A stretch of DNA of 64,000 bases from VFMC01 sp046331225 (GTDB lineage Bacteria; Actinomycetota; Acidimicrobiia; Acidimicrobiales; Ilumatobacteraceae). The DNA lies in the NCBI GenBank assembly GCA_046331225.1, contig JAXLRF010000003.1:372001-436000 (forward strand). Direction: 5' to 3'. Made by a program: the position numbers and the translations under genes. The notes beneath the pieces are model-generated. The model had not been told where the DNA came from. It searched no databases and saw only the letters and a list, made by a program, of their open reading frames with translations. This document shows, piece after piece, positions 50,426 through 61,173 of the stretch; the stretch's first letter is position 1; each line of letters opens with the position of its first letter.

Positions 50426-51691
50426 TCAGCCCGGCCGGGAGACCCCGACGACCTTGCTCCAGTTGACCGCCACGATCTTGACGACGTCGCCGGTGGCGGG
50501 CGCGTGGATCATCATCCCGTTGCCGAGGTACAGCGCCACGTGCCCGATGGGCGTGTAGTAGAAGATCAGGTCGCCCGGCTGGGCCTGGTCCTTCGGGACG
50601 TGCGGCGTCGACCCGTACTGCGCACCGCTCTGGTGCGGCAGGTACACACCCGCCTTGCCCCACGCGTACTTGGTGAGACCGGAGCAGTCGAACGCGACGC
50701 CGGGGCTCTCGGCGGCGAACTTGTAGGGCACGCCCAGTTGGCTCTGCGCCGCGGCGATCGCGATGCCGGCGGTGGACGCCGGTGCGGGCACGGACGGGGC
50801 GGGATCGGGCGTGGTGGTGCCGCCGCCCGACGAACCCGAACCGCTCGATCCGGAGCCGCCGGAGCCGCCGGAGCCGGACGTGCTGCCGCCCGTCGAACCG
50901 CCGGTCGAGCCCGTGGTGCCCGAGCCGGTGGTGCTGCCACCACCGCCGCCACGTGCACCGCCGCCGTTGTTCGACGCCGCGGCCGCAGCCGCCTGGTTGG
51001 CGGCCGCCTGCTGAGCGGCGGCGAAGCGGGCCTGCGCCGCGGCGTACTGCTCGGCGGCGCGGCGTTCCTGCTCGTCGATGATCGCCTGGCCGAGCTCGGC
51101 CTGCGCCTGCTGGTACTTCTGCTGCAGCTCCTGGGTGAGCGCCTCACCCTGGGACTGCTGGTCCTCGAGCGACGCGAGCAATGCCGACTGCTCGGCGGTC
51201 TTCGCGTCGAGCGCCGCCTTGTCGGCGGTGAGCTCCTTGACCAGCACTTCCATCTCGTCGGTGGTGCCGGCACCCTGGTCGAGCGCCACGCGGGCGAGCT
51301 CGCCGCGTTCGAGCTCGTCGGTGAACCCGGTGGCCGACGAGAACAGCGGCGTCAGGCCGCTCGAGCCGCCGGAGGTGAACTTGTCGATCGCGATCTGGGC
51401 GAGCTGGCCCTGCAGCACGGTGAGCTGCGCGCTCTGCGCATCGACCTTGGCCTGCGCGTCGGCGATCTCGATCGCGAGCTGGTCGAGGCGGTCGAGGGCG
51501 GCGGCGTGGTCCTCCTCGAGCTGACCGAGCCGGTCGTCGAGCGCCTGCAGCTCGTCGGCGATCCGCTCGACCTGACGCTGCTTGTCGTCGACGTCGTCAC
51601 CGAAGGCGATCGGGGTCGCTGCCGCGACGGACACCAACACGGCTGCTGCCGCTGCTGCCACGGCAGCACGAAGACGAGGGCCACTCCGCAT
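50426..51691 (-). CDS. secreted NlpC/P60 peptidoglycan endopeptidase (RipA-like)
   Basis: 421 aa. The signal peptide (about 1-31, ending IAFGD) is followed by a long coiled coil (about 33-230, KQRQVERIADELQALDDRLGQLEEDH...), a Gly/Ser/Thr linker (about 240-300), and an NlpC/P60 domain with catalytic FDCSGLTKYAWG (Cys), PGDLIFY and GHVALYLG (His). It cleaves peptide stems in the wall during division. The coiled coil resembles FtsX-activated regulators. TACACT (51702-51707) lies 10 nt before the ATG. Confidence 0.93.
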   Translation of the reverse strand: MRSGPRLRAAVAAAAAAVLVSVAAATPIAFGDDVDDKQRQVERIADELQALDDRLGQLEEDHAAALDRLDQLAIEIADAQAKVDAQSAQLTVLQGQLAQIAIDKFTSGGSSGLTPLFSSATGFTDELERGELARVALDQGAGTTDEMEVLVKELTADKAALDAKTAEQSALLASLEDQQSQGEALTQELQQKYQQAQAELGQAIIDEQERRAAEQYAAAQARFAAAQQAAANQAAAAAASNNGGGARGGGGGSTTGSGTTGSTGGSTGGSTSGSGGSGGSGSSGSGSSGGGTTTPDPAPSVPAPASTAGIAIAAAQSQLGVPYKFAAESPGVAFDCSGLTKYAWGKAGVYLPHQSGAQYGSTPHVPKDQAQPGDLIFYYTPIGHVALYLGNGMMIHAPATGDVVKIVAVNWSKVVGVSRPG

Positions 51692-51810
51692 GACGGGCTG
51701 CAGTGTACCGATGTTACGAAGAGGTGTCGAAAGCGTCGGACCCGTGACGGATGTCCTGCGGGGTCGACGCCACTCGGTCGCCCGACCGCGCTATGCGGCC
51801 GCGCGGCCGC

Positions 51811-53382
<1,572 letters not shown>

Positions 53383-53388
53383 CGCCCG

Positions 53389-53394
53389 ATGGTA
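53389..53394 (-). promoter_or_regulatory. leaderless-type -10 box (TACCAT) for guaA
   Basis: TACCAT on the minus strand ends 6 nt before the guaA ATG. Confidence 0.55.
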
Positions 53395-53526
53395 GGTCGC
53401 GGGCACCCGGTGCTCCCAGGGTTCGCGCCGGCGGATCGGCGGGTCGAGGGTGGGCGTCGGTCACAGGGGCCGTGCACCGTCGGGCGCGACCGAGGATCCA
53501 CCCCCGTGCGGTGGCACGATGGGCGC

Positions 53527-53907
53527 GTGCCGCGCCGGTTGTCCCCACGTCCCGCTCGTTCACTCGTCGCCGAGACGACGCTGGCGATCGGCCTCACGTT
53601 GGGCCTGTCGCTCGGTCTCGCCGCGTGCGGCGGCGGCTCGAGCGCCACCACGACGACGCTCGACCAGCGCGAGCAGGCGGCGACGCTGAGCACCAACCCG
53701 TTCATCCCCGAGGACGCCAACCTCGGCGATTGCGTCAGCTCGCTCCCCCGGCCCGGCTGCGGCAACGAGATCCGGGGCGACTCGCACGCGCTGCTCACCT
53801 TCGCCGTGCTCGTCGCCGGCCTCACGTTCATCGGCTGGCGGATCTTCCGAAGCGTCAAGCGCCGCGACACCGCACCGTCGGAGCCGGCTCCGCCGTCGGG
53901 CGCCTGA
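53527..53907 (+). CDS. small lipoprotein with C-terminal transmembrane segment
   Basis: 126 aa from GTG. Signal sequence with lipobox (LAIGLTLGLSLGLAA-C), Thr-rich tether, a short region with two cysteines (GDCVSSLPRPGCGNE), then a hydrophobic helix HALLTFAVLVAGLTFIGWRIF and a basic tail. No family recognised. It overlaps no other gene and converges with the DUF4185-like gene, ending 12 nt from it. Confidence 0.65.
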   Translation: MPRRLSPRPARSLVAETTLAIGLTLGLSLGLAACGGGSSATTTTLDQREQAATLSTNPFIPEDANLGDCVSSLPRPGCGNEIRGDSHALLTFAVLVAGLTFIGWRIFRSVKRRDTAPSEPAPPSGA

Positions 53908-53919
53908 GCGACCGCGCCG

Positions 53920-56175
53920 TCAGCGCCACACGCCGAACACGTCGACGACGAGCTCGGTGACGGCGCTCGAGAACACGCAGCCGTACCCGCGCGTCGGGCT
54001 GAGCAGCGCTGCGCTCGCCGTCGTCTCCCCGGCCGAGTAGTTGGCGTTCGACGTGCCGGGCCACGGCTGGCTCAGGCACGGGTAGGCGGTCAGGTAGCCG
54101 GCCGCCTCGGTGTCGGTGGCCGTCAGGTTCACCTGCGCGGCGACGGCGTCGCCGAGCGCCACCACGTCCGACAGGTTCGACGCGTGCGAGGGTCGGCCGC
54201 CCTGGCGGCTGTCGAGCAGCCGTTGCGGCGCGAGCGACGCGTAGCGGGCACCCGAGCCGGTGCGGTACTCGGCGAGCAGGTCGACCACCAGGTCGGTCGG
54301 CTGCAGCGAGAACAGGCACACGCTGCCGTTCGAGCCGACGCGCACGTTGACGAGGTTGGGTCGTGTGACGCCCAGCTCGGGGTTGAGGTTCGACACCACC
54401 GGTCGGGCGGCGCCGCAGGGCCACACGGTGACGTAGCCGTCGGCGGCCGGGTCGACCGCGGTGACGGTCAGCGACACCGCCGTGGTCGACGAGCCGGCGA
54501 TGGTGACGGGCAGCTGCACGACGGCACCCGCGTCCAGACGGGTCACGCCGCCCTGTCCCGTGCGAGTGTCGGCCAGGCGCCGGTTGGCGGGCACCAGCCC
54601 GGCCGTCGACGAGGTGGTGAGCCAGCCGTTGAGGTCGACCACCAGATCGGTGGTGCCGAGCGAGGTGAAGCAGATGCGCCCGTCACCCACCGGCACGATC
54701 GCTGCGTTGGTGACGACGTGGCCGATCGCCGGGTTGACGTTCGACGTGGGCGGCTCGGCCGACGTGCACGGGAAGGCCCGCACCCATCCGGGCTGGGTCG
54801 AGCGGTCGGTGGTGAGGTTGAGCGCCACCGCACGAGCGCCGGCGGGCACGCGGCCGCGCAGGTCGAGCACCGCGGTCTGCCCGCCGTGCAGTGTGCCGAA
54901 CGCGGCGCCGGCCTCACGGGTGTCGACCAGTCGTTCTGGGTCGACGGGTTGGAAGCCGGCGTCGGCTGCGCCCGCCGAGAACGCAGGTGGTGTGGCGGCG
55001 GCGAGCGGCGACGGGGCCGACGGCACGTCGAAGGTGTGGAACGTCGGGCGGTAGAGCGAGGCGTTGCGGCGCCACAGGTCGAAATCGCCGCCGCTCGACA
55101 ATGCGACGATCATCTTCCCGTTGCCGTCGAGCCACGGCAGCAGGAAGGCGCCGTAGTTGCCACAGGTGCCGCACTTCATGTCGGCGAGCACCGAGCGCGT
55201 GGTCACCGTGGTCCACGGTCCCTGCGGTGCGGGCGCGCGGTCGACGAGCAACCGCGTGCCCCACCACTCGTTCTCCTTGGTGACGCTCACGAACACGTCA
55301 CCGAACCACTGCACGCTCATCGGGTTGGCGACGTTGCGGGTCACGATCGACACGGCGGCGTTCGGGTCGGACGACCAGCCGGTGCCGTTCCAGTACTCGT
55401 ACGGCGCCACGAAGTTCCCTCGCGGCACACGCGCCAGGTACGTCTTCGACATGCAGCCGCTGTCGAACTGCGAGATCGAGGTGCCCGGGTTCGCGTACTG
55501 CCGGTAGCAGTGGCTGTACAGGTAGCTCCACCGGTCGGTCGACACCACCGACCAGCCGTACAGGCGGTTCGACGTGTCGGGCGCCGGCTCGAAGTACAGC
55601 TGCTGCAGCGTCGTGCGGTCGAGGATCGCGATCCAGGTGCGCACCGGCGTGGCCGGGTACGTGGCGCCCGTGCCGTTCGGGTTGTGCATCTCGACCATGA
55701 AGATCCACAGGTTCCCGTCGGCGCCGATCTCGCCGTCCATCGGCCAGAACCACGTCGTGCTGTCGACGGTCTGCTGATCGCCGACGACGTCGCGACCGCG
55801 GCCGCCGACGATCGTGAAGCACTCGCCCTGTTGGATCAGACCGGCGTTGTGCGCGGCGTTGGTCGGGCTGCCGTCGGGCACGTCGTTCATCAGGTCGTCG
55901 TCGTTGCTGAAGTGCAGGTCCTGGAACATCCAGAAGATGCGACCGTCGGGCAACGGGTACGCGTGCGGGTAGTCGCCACCGCCGAAGCCCTGCACGCTCG
56001 GCGTGGCACCCAGCCCGGCCGGCCCGAACGCCGCGTCGAGCTGCGCCTCGTCCAGGCCGCCGCGACCGCACCCTGGCGCCGCTGCCGCGCGGCCCGCCGG
56101 CGAGGTCGACCAGAGCGACGCCGCGACCAGCAGCGCGACGAGCGCGACGACGAGTGCGTGGCGGGGACGGCTCAC
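53920..56175 (-). CDS. secreted DUF4185-like protein with three C-terminal adhesin-type repeats
   Basis: 751 aa from GTG. Signal peptide (about 1-33). The N-terminal ~370 residues (GGDYPHAYPLPDGRIFWMFQDLHFSND... WFWPMDGEIGADGNLWIFMVEM) look like the DUF4185/beta-propeller class of secreted sugar-binding or hydrolytic proteins. Three ~120-residue repeats follow, each starting RLVDTRE/RLADTRT/RLLDSRQ and ending DLVVDLNGW/DLVVDLLAEY/ELVVDVFGVW, a module common in secreted Acidimicrobiia proteins. Probably extracellular surface binding; enzyme activity is unproven. Confidence 0.78.
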   Translation of the reverse strand: MSRPRHALVVALVALLVAASLWSTSPAGRAAAAPGCGRGGLDEAQLDAAFGPAGLGATPSVQGFGGGDYPHAYPLPDGRIFWMFQDLHFSNDDDLMNDVPDGSPTNAAHNAGLIQQGECFTIVGGRGRDVVGDQQTVDSTTWFWPMDGEIGADGNLWIFMVEMHNPNGTGATYPATPVRTWIAILDRTTLQQLYFEPAPDTSNRLYGWSVVSTDRWSYLYSHCYRQYANPGTSISQFDSGCMSKTYLARVPRGNFVAPYEYWNGTGWSSDPNAAVSIVTRNVANPMSVQWFGDVFVSVTKENEWWGTRLLVDRAPAPQGPWTTVTTRSVLADMKCGTCGNYGAFLLPWLDGNGKMIVALSSGGDFDLWRRNASLYRPTFHTFDVPSAPSPLAAATPPAFSAGAADAGFQPVDPERLVDTREAGAAFGTLHGGQTAVLDLRGRVPAGARAVALNLTTDRSTQPGWVRAFPCTSAEPPTSNVNPAIGHVVTNAAIVPVGDGRICFTSLGTTDLVVDLNGWLTTSSTAGLVPANRRLADTRTGQGGVTRLDAGAVVQLPVTIAGSSTTAVSLTVTAVDPAADGYVTVWPCGAARPVVSNLNPELGVTRPNLVNVRVGSNGSVCLFSLQPTDLVVDLLAEYRTGSGARYASLAPQRLLDSRQGGRPSHASNLSDVVALGDAVAAQVNLTATDTEAAGYLTAYPCLSQPWPGTSNANYSAGETTASAALLSPTRGYGCVFSSAVTELVVDVFGVWR

Positions 56176-56310
56176 GTGAGGATCATCGGCAGCTCGACCA
56201 TCGAGCACGAGTCAAGGCGTCGTCCAGACGACCGCCACCACCCGCCGAGGTGAAGCGAGGTGACGCGAGGCGACGCGAGGCGAACGTTCCGGGCGCGCCT
56301 CGCGCGCCGT

Positions 56311-57255
56311 TCAGCGCAGCAGGTCGGCGCAGAACGCCGTCGTGCCGCTCACCAGGGCGTGCGGTGCCTCCCACGGCACGAAGTGACCGCAGTCGCGCAG
56401 CAGGAACGGCCCGACGTGACGCTCGAACACCACCGCCGCCATCCGGTCGAACGCCGGGTAGATCACGTGGTCGCTGGGGCCGAACATCACGAACGTCGGC
56501 GTGTGCGGGTTGGGTCCGAGCAGCGTGGGCTCCGAGCGGGCGGCCTCGCTGAACGAGCTCTCGTAGCCACCGAAGCTGGCGCGCAGCTTGACCGCATCCG
56601 CGAACGGCTCGGTGTGGAACGCCACCTGGTCGGCGTCGAACGCACCAGGGTGCGCCCAGAAGCGGCTCGTGTAGAACGTCGCGATGTAGCGGCGGCGCAT
56701 CTCGGGCGAGGTGAGCTCGGCCGCCAGGCCGTCGGGATCCAGCCCCTGGCGAAGGAAGTAGTCGGCCGCCTCGCGGGGCGGGCGCGTGCCCGGGATGCCC
56801 GCCATCGCGTCCTTCAGATAGGGCAGCGGCGAGTTGAACAGCACCATCCGGTCGACCCACTCGGGATGGCGCAACGCCAGGTCCTGGATCACCGGACCGC
56901 CGAGGTCGCCGCCCACCAGCACCACGCGCTCGTGGCCGAGGTGGTCGTGCACCAGCGCGTGGAGGTCGCGGGCGTGGCTGGCGACGTCGTGGAAGCCGTC
57001 GGGACCCACCTCGCTGTCGCCGAAGCCGCGCAGGTCGGGCACGATCACCTCGAACCCGGCTGCCGCCAACGGCTCGATCACACGCCAGAAGATCCGCTTG
57101 CTCTCGGGCCAGCCGTGCACGCACAGCAACGGCACCCCGCCGACGCCCTCGTGCACGAATGCCTGCGCGAACCCTCGGGGCGACGCGTGGTGCACGACGA
57201 AGCGGTCGGGGTCGATGTCGCGGTCGATGTCGGGGTCTCGGGGCTGCACCGTCAT
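56311..57255 (-). CDS. alpha/beta hydrolase (epoxide hydrolase/haloalkane dehalogenase-like)
   Basis: 314 aa. LLCVHGWPESKRIFWRVI oxyanion loop, VIVPDLRGFGDSE, nucleophile elbow LVGGDLGGPV with Asp as nucleophile, as in epoxide hydrolases and dehalogenases, and the C-terminal RDCGHFVPWEAP histidine. The ATG at 57255 has TAGGGT (57263-57268) 7 nt upstream. A frame open to 57354 is read-through into the divergent gene's region. Confidence 0.87.
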   Translation of the reverse strand: MTVQPRDPDIDRDIDPDRFVVHHASPRGFAQAFVHEGVGGVPLLCVHGWPESKRIFWRVIEPLAAAGFEVIVPDLRGFGDSEVGPDGFHDVASHARDLHALVHDHLGHERVVLVGGDLGGPVIQDLALRHPEWVDRMVLFNSPLPYLKDAMAGIPGTRPPREAADYFLRQGLDPDGLAAELTSPEMRRRYIATFYTSRFWAHPGAFDADQVAFHTEPFADAVKLRASFGGYESSFSEAARSEPTLLGPNPHTPTFVMFGPSDHVIYPAFDRMAAVVFERHVGPFLLRDCGHFVPWEAPHALVSGTTAFCADLLR

Positions 57256-57317
57256 CCGGCCGACCCTACGGGACCGCACCTGGGGCCGGGCGACCCGACC
57301 GTGGCAGCATGCACGCC

Positions 57318-58721
57318 ATGACCCCCGACGAGTTCCGCACACAGGGCAAGGCACTGATCGACTGGGTGGCCGACTACCTCGAGACCGTCGAGTCGCGCCG
57401 CGTCACCTCGACCGTGCAGCCCGGCGACGTGCGGGCGCAGTTGCCCGAGCACCCGCCCACCGAGCCCGAGGGCTTCGACGCCGTGCTCGCCGACCTCGAC
57501 CGCATCGTCGTGCCGGGGCTCACGCACTGGCAGCACCCGAGCTTCTTCGCGTTCTTCCCGGGCAACAGCTCGTACGCATCGATCCTCGGCGAGCTCGCAT
57601 CCGCGGGCCTCGGTGTGCAGGGCATGAGCTGGGTCACCAGCCCGGCGTGCACCGAGGTCGAGACGCTGATGATGGACTGGATGATCGAGCTGCTCGGCCT
57701 GCCCACGCGGTTCCACTCGCAGAGCGAGTCGGGTGGCGGCGTGATCCACGGCTCGGCCAGCGAGGCGACGCTCACCTCGATCCTCGCCGCGCGTTGGCGC
57801 GCCACCGGCGGGTCGATCAACCGCGTCGGCGACACCACGAAGCTCGTCGCGTACGCGACGAGTCAGGCGCACTCGAGCATCGAGAAGGGGTTGCGCATCG
57901 CCGGCATCGGCACCGATCAGCTGCGCGTCGTGCCGCACGACGAGACGTTCGCGATGCGCCCGGACGCGTTCACGGCGATGGTCGAAGCCGACGTCGCGGC
58001 CGGACTCACGCCGTTCTGGGTGTGCTGCAGCCGCGGCACCACGAGCTCGATGGCGTTCGACCCCACGCCCGAGATCGCACCGGTCGCGCACGCCCACGGC
58101 ATGTGGGTGCACGTCGACGCGGCGATGAGCGGCATCGCCGCGCTGGCGCCCGACCTGCGGTGGGTGAACGACGGTCTCGACCAGGCCGACAGCTACTGCA
58201 CCAACCCGCACAAGTGGATGGGCGTGGTGTTCGACTGCGACCTGTTCTACACGGCCGACCGCGCGGCGCTGCTCGGCGCGCTGAGCATCCTGCCCGAGTA
58301 CCTGCGCTCGCAGGCCGCCGAGACGGGCGCGGCGATCGACTACCGCGACTGGCAGATCCCGCTCGGCCGCCGCTTCCGTGCGCTCAAGCTGTGGTTCACC
58401 ATCCGCACCGGCGGCGCGGCCGAGGCCGTCGAGATGATCCGCCGCCACGTCACCGCCACGCAGCACCTGGCCGAGTGGGTGACGGCCGACGACCGCTTCG
58501 AGGTGCTCGCGCCGCACCCGCTCAACCTGCTGTGCCTCGCGCTGCGCGACGGCGACGCCGCCACCGACTCGCTGATCGAGCGCGCCAACGCGACGGGTCG
58601 GGCGCTGTTCACGCGCACGGTGCTCGACGGGCGCAGCGCGCTGCGCGTGTCGATCGGTGGCCGCACCACCGACGAGCACCACGTGCGCGCCGGGTGGGAG
58701 CTGTTGCAGTCGCTGGCGTGA
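57318..58721 (+). CDS. group II PLP decarboxylase (aromatic L-amino-acid decarboxylase-like)
   Basis: 467 aa. HPSFFAFFPGNSSYASILGELASAGLGVQGMSWVTSPACTELE-like N-terminal signature, HVDAAMSG, and the PLP lysine in TNPHKWMG (Lys299). It decarboxylates an aromatic amino acid (tryptophan, DOPA or phenylalanine type) to the amine. ATG 57309 nine bases earlier is an equal alternative. Divergent from the alpha/beta hydrolase. Confidence 0.9.
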   Translation: MTPDEFRTQGKALIDWVADYLETVESRRVTSTVQPGDVRAQLPEHPPTEPEGFDAVLADLDRIVVPGLTHWQHPSFFAFFPGNSSYASILGELASAGLGVQGMSWVTSPACTEVETLMMDWMIELLGLPTRFHSQSESGGGVIHGSASEATLTSILAARWRATGGSINRVGDTTKLVAYATSQAHSSIEKGLRIAGIGTDQLRVVPHDETFAMRPDAFTAMVEADVAAGLTPFWVCCSRGTTSSMAFDPTPEIAPVAHAHGMWVHVDAAMSGIAALAPDLRWVNDGLDQADSYCTNPHKWMGVVFDCDLFYTADRAALLGALSILPEYLRSQAAETGAAIDYRDWQIPLGRRFRALKLWFTIRTGGAAEAVEMIRRHVTATQHLAEWVTADDRFEVLAPHPLNLLCLALRDGDAATDSLIERANATGRALFTRTVLDGRSALRVSIGGRTTDEHHVRAGWELLQSLA

Positions 58722-58816
58722 GACGATCGCTCACGGAGTTGGCGGCCGCGTCGCGCGCCGATTGACTCCGGCCGTCCCACCTCGACCGGTGGGACGCAGC
58801 ATCAACGAGGAGCACC

Positions 58817-59401
58817 GTGAGGCATCGCCTGCCCGTGCTCGTCGCGGTCACGGGCATCCTGACCGTCCTCTCGCCGGCATCCGCCGGCCTCGTCACCGCC
58901 ACGTCGGGCTGGTCGGCCACGCCGGCCACGCCGGCCACGTCGGCCACGTCGGCCACGTCGGCCACGTCGGGCACGTCGGGCTCATCGTCCGGGTCGTTCG
59001 CGTCGCCCGCCACCGACCTCGCGTACGTCGAGCACGTGATGTACGGGGTGTCGCTCGCGGAGTTCGTCCGCATCGCCGACCAGCGCGGCGCGACCGACAC
59101 CTGGTTCGACTGGCACACCGACTGGTGCTCGGCCCCGCTGGTCGGCTCGACCGGCCGGTCGTTCGACTTCCGCTCGCCGTGTCGTCGTCACGACTTCGGC
59201 TACCGCAACCTGCAGCTGCTCGACCGGCGGGCCGGCGCGCCCGGCCGCTACTGGAACGCCGCGAGCCGGCTCCGCGTCGACCGCCAACTGCTGGCCGACA
59301 TGCGGGCCCACTGCAACGCGCGGGTCTGGTACGAGCGCTACACGTGCCTCGGCTGGGCCGACACCTTCTACGCCGCGGTGCGCATCGCCGGCGGACCCTG
59401 A
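58817..59401 (+). CDS. secreted prokaryotic phospholipase A2
   Basis: 194 aa from GTG with GAGGAG upstream. Signal peptide (1-23); a spacer of ATP/ATS/GTS triplets (about 33-55) encoded by a 9-bp repeat; then the PLA2 domain with CRRHDFGYRN, catalytic His125-Asp126, and paired cysteines as in Streptomyces PLA2. It releases sn-2 fatty acids from phospholipids outside the cell and needs Ca2+. Confidence 0.9.
   Translation: MRHRLPVLVAVTGILTVLSPASAGLVTATSGWSATPATPATSATSATSATSGTSGSSSGSFASPATDLAYVEHVMYGVSLAEFVRIADQRGATDTWFDWHTDWCSAPLVGSTGRSFDFRSPCRRHDFGYRNLQLLDRRAGAPGRYWNAASRLRVDRQLLADMRAHCNARVWYERYTCLGWADTFYAAVRIAGGP
58915..58980 (+). repeat. 9-bp tandem repeat (GCCACGTCG) in the phospholipase spacer
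   Basis: About seven imperfect copies encode an Ala-Thr-Pro/Ser linker. The unit is three codons long, so copy-number change keeps the frame. Confidence 0.7.
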
Positions 59402-59419
59402 GCGCTCACGCCGACGGCG

Positions 59420-60175
59420 TCACCACGCAGGCGGCTCCGGCCCGTCCACCCCGTGGGCGAGCCGGAGCAGCTGGTGCAGCATCCGAGCGGTCGCACCCCA
59501 GATCGTCTCGTCGGTGAGCTCGAAGAAGTGGATCGGTCGTTCGAACTCGGGCGTGCCCCACCACTCCTCGCGATAGGTGTCGACGTCGGCGAGTTCGTCG
59601 AGACGCACCCACAGGATCCGCTCGACCTCGGCGTCGTGGGGGCGCAGCTCGGGGCGCTCGTCGACCGTGGCCACCACCGGCACGATGTAGCTGTTGCTGA
59701 CGATCGTCGACAGGTGGTCGAGCTCGCCCACGACGTGGACGAGCGACGGGTCGAGTGCGACCTCCTCCCACGCCTCGCGCCGCGCGGTGTCGGCCGGCGA
59801 CTCGCCGGGCTCCATCCGCCCGCCGGGGAAGCTGATCTCGCCCCGGTGGTTGCGCAGGTGGCGGGCGCGCTTGGTGAACAGCACCTCGGGGCCGGCGGGC
59901 GTGTCGTGCAGCACGATGAGCACGGCCGAGTTGCGAGCGCCCGGGAACGGCGGCGCGAGGCGGCCGGGTGGACGTGCCGCGACGACGGCGAGCAGGTCGG
60001 CGAGCGCGATCCCCGTCTCACGACGAGGCCCCCAGGGCGCGCTGTCACCCAGGCGCCATTGCTCGGGTCGGGGGATGATCTGGTCGCCGCCGCGGCGTCG
60101 AGGAGCCGTCTCCGGCCCGCTCGATCCGTCCGCGTCGACGGACACGATCAGCGAGCCGTCGAGCCGGGCGTCCAC
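59420..60175 (-). CDS. Nudix hydrolase, CoA pyrophosphatase-like
   Basis: 251 aa. Nudix box GRMEPGESPADTARREAWEEVALD preceded by HLRNHRGEISFPGG, the NudL/UPF0035-type motif of CoA diphosphatases. The N-terminal 60 residues are Pro/Arg rich and poorly conserved-looking. GTG 60175 overlaps the small upstream gene by 28 nt; GTG 60145, just after that gene's stop, is an equally good start. Confidence 0.87.
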   Translation of the reverse strand: MDARLDGSLIVSVDADGSSGPETAPRRRGGDQIIPRPEQWRLGDSAPWGPRRETGIALADLLAVVAARPPGRLAPPFPGARNSAVLIVLHDTPAGPEVLFTKRARHLRNHRGEISFPGGRMEPGESPADTARREAWEEVALDPSLVHVVGELDHLSTIVSNSYIVPVVATVDERPELRPHDAEVERILWVRLDELADVDTYREEWWGTPEFERPIHFFELTDETIWGATARMLHQLLRLAHGVDGPEPPAW

Positions 60176-60324
60176 CCCGCGTCGCGCAGCTCGGCGAGCA
60201 CGGTGGGCAGGCCGGCGGTCTTGAGCTTGGTGAGCACCTTGCCCGGTGACTCCTCACCGAGCTCCCACTCCTCCCAGGCCGCGAGCAGCTTGGTGAGGTC
60301 GGGCGGAGGGGTCTCGAACGACAT
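60148..60324 (-). CDS. 58-aa hypothetical protein upstream of Nudix gene
   Basis: MSFETPPPDLTKLLAAWEEW begins a small, acidic, helical protein ending DAGWTPGSTAR. The coding frame is clean, has a TAGCCT box 7 nt before the ATG (60332-60337), and ends at or inside the Nudix gene start, implying coupling. No domain recognised. Confidence 0.75.
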   Translation of the reverse strand: MSFETPPPDLTKLLAAWEEWELGEESPGKVLTKLKTAGLPTVLAELRDAGWTPGSTAR

Positions 60325-60348
60325 GGCCCGAAGGCTATCGGCGCACGT

Positions 60349-60861
60349 TCACTTGCGCCGGTTGGCGGCGCTCCGCTTGGCGAGGTTGATGCCGTCGCCG
60401 ACGAGCCGGCCGGCGCGGCGTCCGATCTCGACGCTGCGGTCGCCCTCACCGCCGGCTGCGGCCGTGGCGGCGGAGGCACGGGCGCGCCGGGCGGTCTTCT
60501 CGGCGAAACTGCTCTGCCACCAGACGAACGCCATCACGGCGGCGATGCCGAGCAGCACCACCCGGGCGCCGGCGTCGACCCGGATCCATGGCTGTGCGGC
60601 GGCGACGACGATCAGCCCGATCACGACGAGGTCGAGCAGTCGGTGCACCGACCGGCTCACCAGCCGGAACGCGGACAGGGCACCGCCTCGTACCGACGAG
60701 GCGTTGAGCAGCACGAGCAGCCCGGCCGCCGAGGGCAGCACCGGCGCGGGGCTCTGCAGGCCCTGCGCGACCAGCACGCCGCCGAGGATGTACTCGACGA
60801 GCTGGTGCATCCAGAACGGACGCTTGCCTGCGTCGGTCGGGCGGTCGCTGCGTGAGGCCAC
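60349..60861 (-). CDS. small integral membrane protein, unknown
   Basis: 170 aa from GTG with TAGCCT 6 nt upstream. About three hydrophobic helices (LVEYILGGVLVAQGL, SAAGLLVLLNAS, LDLVVIGLIVVAAAQPW, ARVVLLGIAAVMAFVWW) and a basic C-terminal tail rich in Arg and Lys. No family recognised. Confidence 0.7.
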   Translation of the reverse strand: MASRSDRPTDAGKRPFWMHQLVEYILGGVLVAQGLQSPAPVLPSAAGLLVLLNASSVRGGALSAFRLVSRSVHRLLDLVVIGLIVVAAAQPWIRVDAGARVVLLGIAAVMAFVWWQSSFAEKTARRARASAATAAAGGEGDRSVEIGRRAGRLVGDGINLAKRSAANRRK

Positions 60862-60870
60862 GCAGGCAGG

Positions 60871-61170
60871 CTAACGGCGGCGTTCGATGAGGCGCAGCGC
60901 GGTGACCGTGGGGCCGAGGCTGTCGGACACCACGGCGAGGTTCACCACCGCGGGCAACGCCACGGTGGCGTGGCACATGAGCCCCACCACCTGGCCGACG
61001 GGCAGCGGCACGACCTCGTCGGTGCTCACGTGCACCTCCTGTGCATCGCGCCGCACGACGACGGCGGGGCGCACCCAGCTCTCGCCCTCGACGACGGCCA
61101 GCAGCGACAAGCGCTCGAGCGGCTCGTCGCCCCCGGGAGTCCCGTCGCCGAGGTGGTCCACGGTGTCCAT
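60871..61170 (-). CDS. small hypothetical protein next to PilZ gene
   Basis: 99 aa, beta-rich by appearance (LLAVVEGESWVRPAVVVRRDAQEVHVSTDEVVPLPVGQVVGLM). It starts 3 nt after the PilZ gene's stop on the same strand, so it is co-transcribed and may act with it. No domain recognised. Confidence 0.6.
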   Translation of the reverse strand: MDTVDHLGDGTPGGDEPLERLSLLAVVEGESWVRPAVVVRRDAQEVHVSTDEVVPLPVGQVVGLMCHATVALPAVVNLAVVSDSLGPTVTALRLIERRR

Positions 61171-61173
61171 CGC

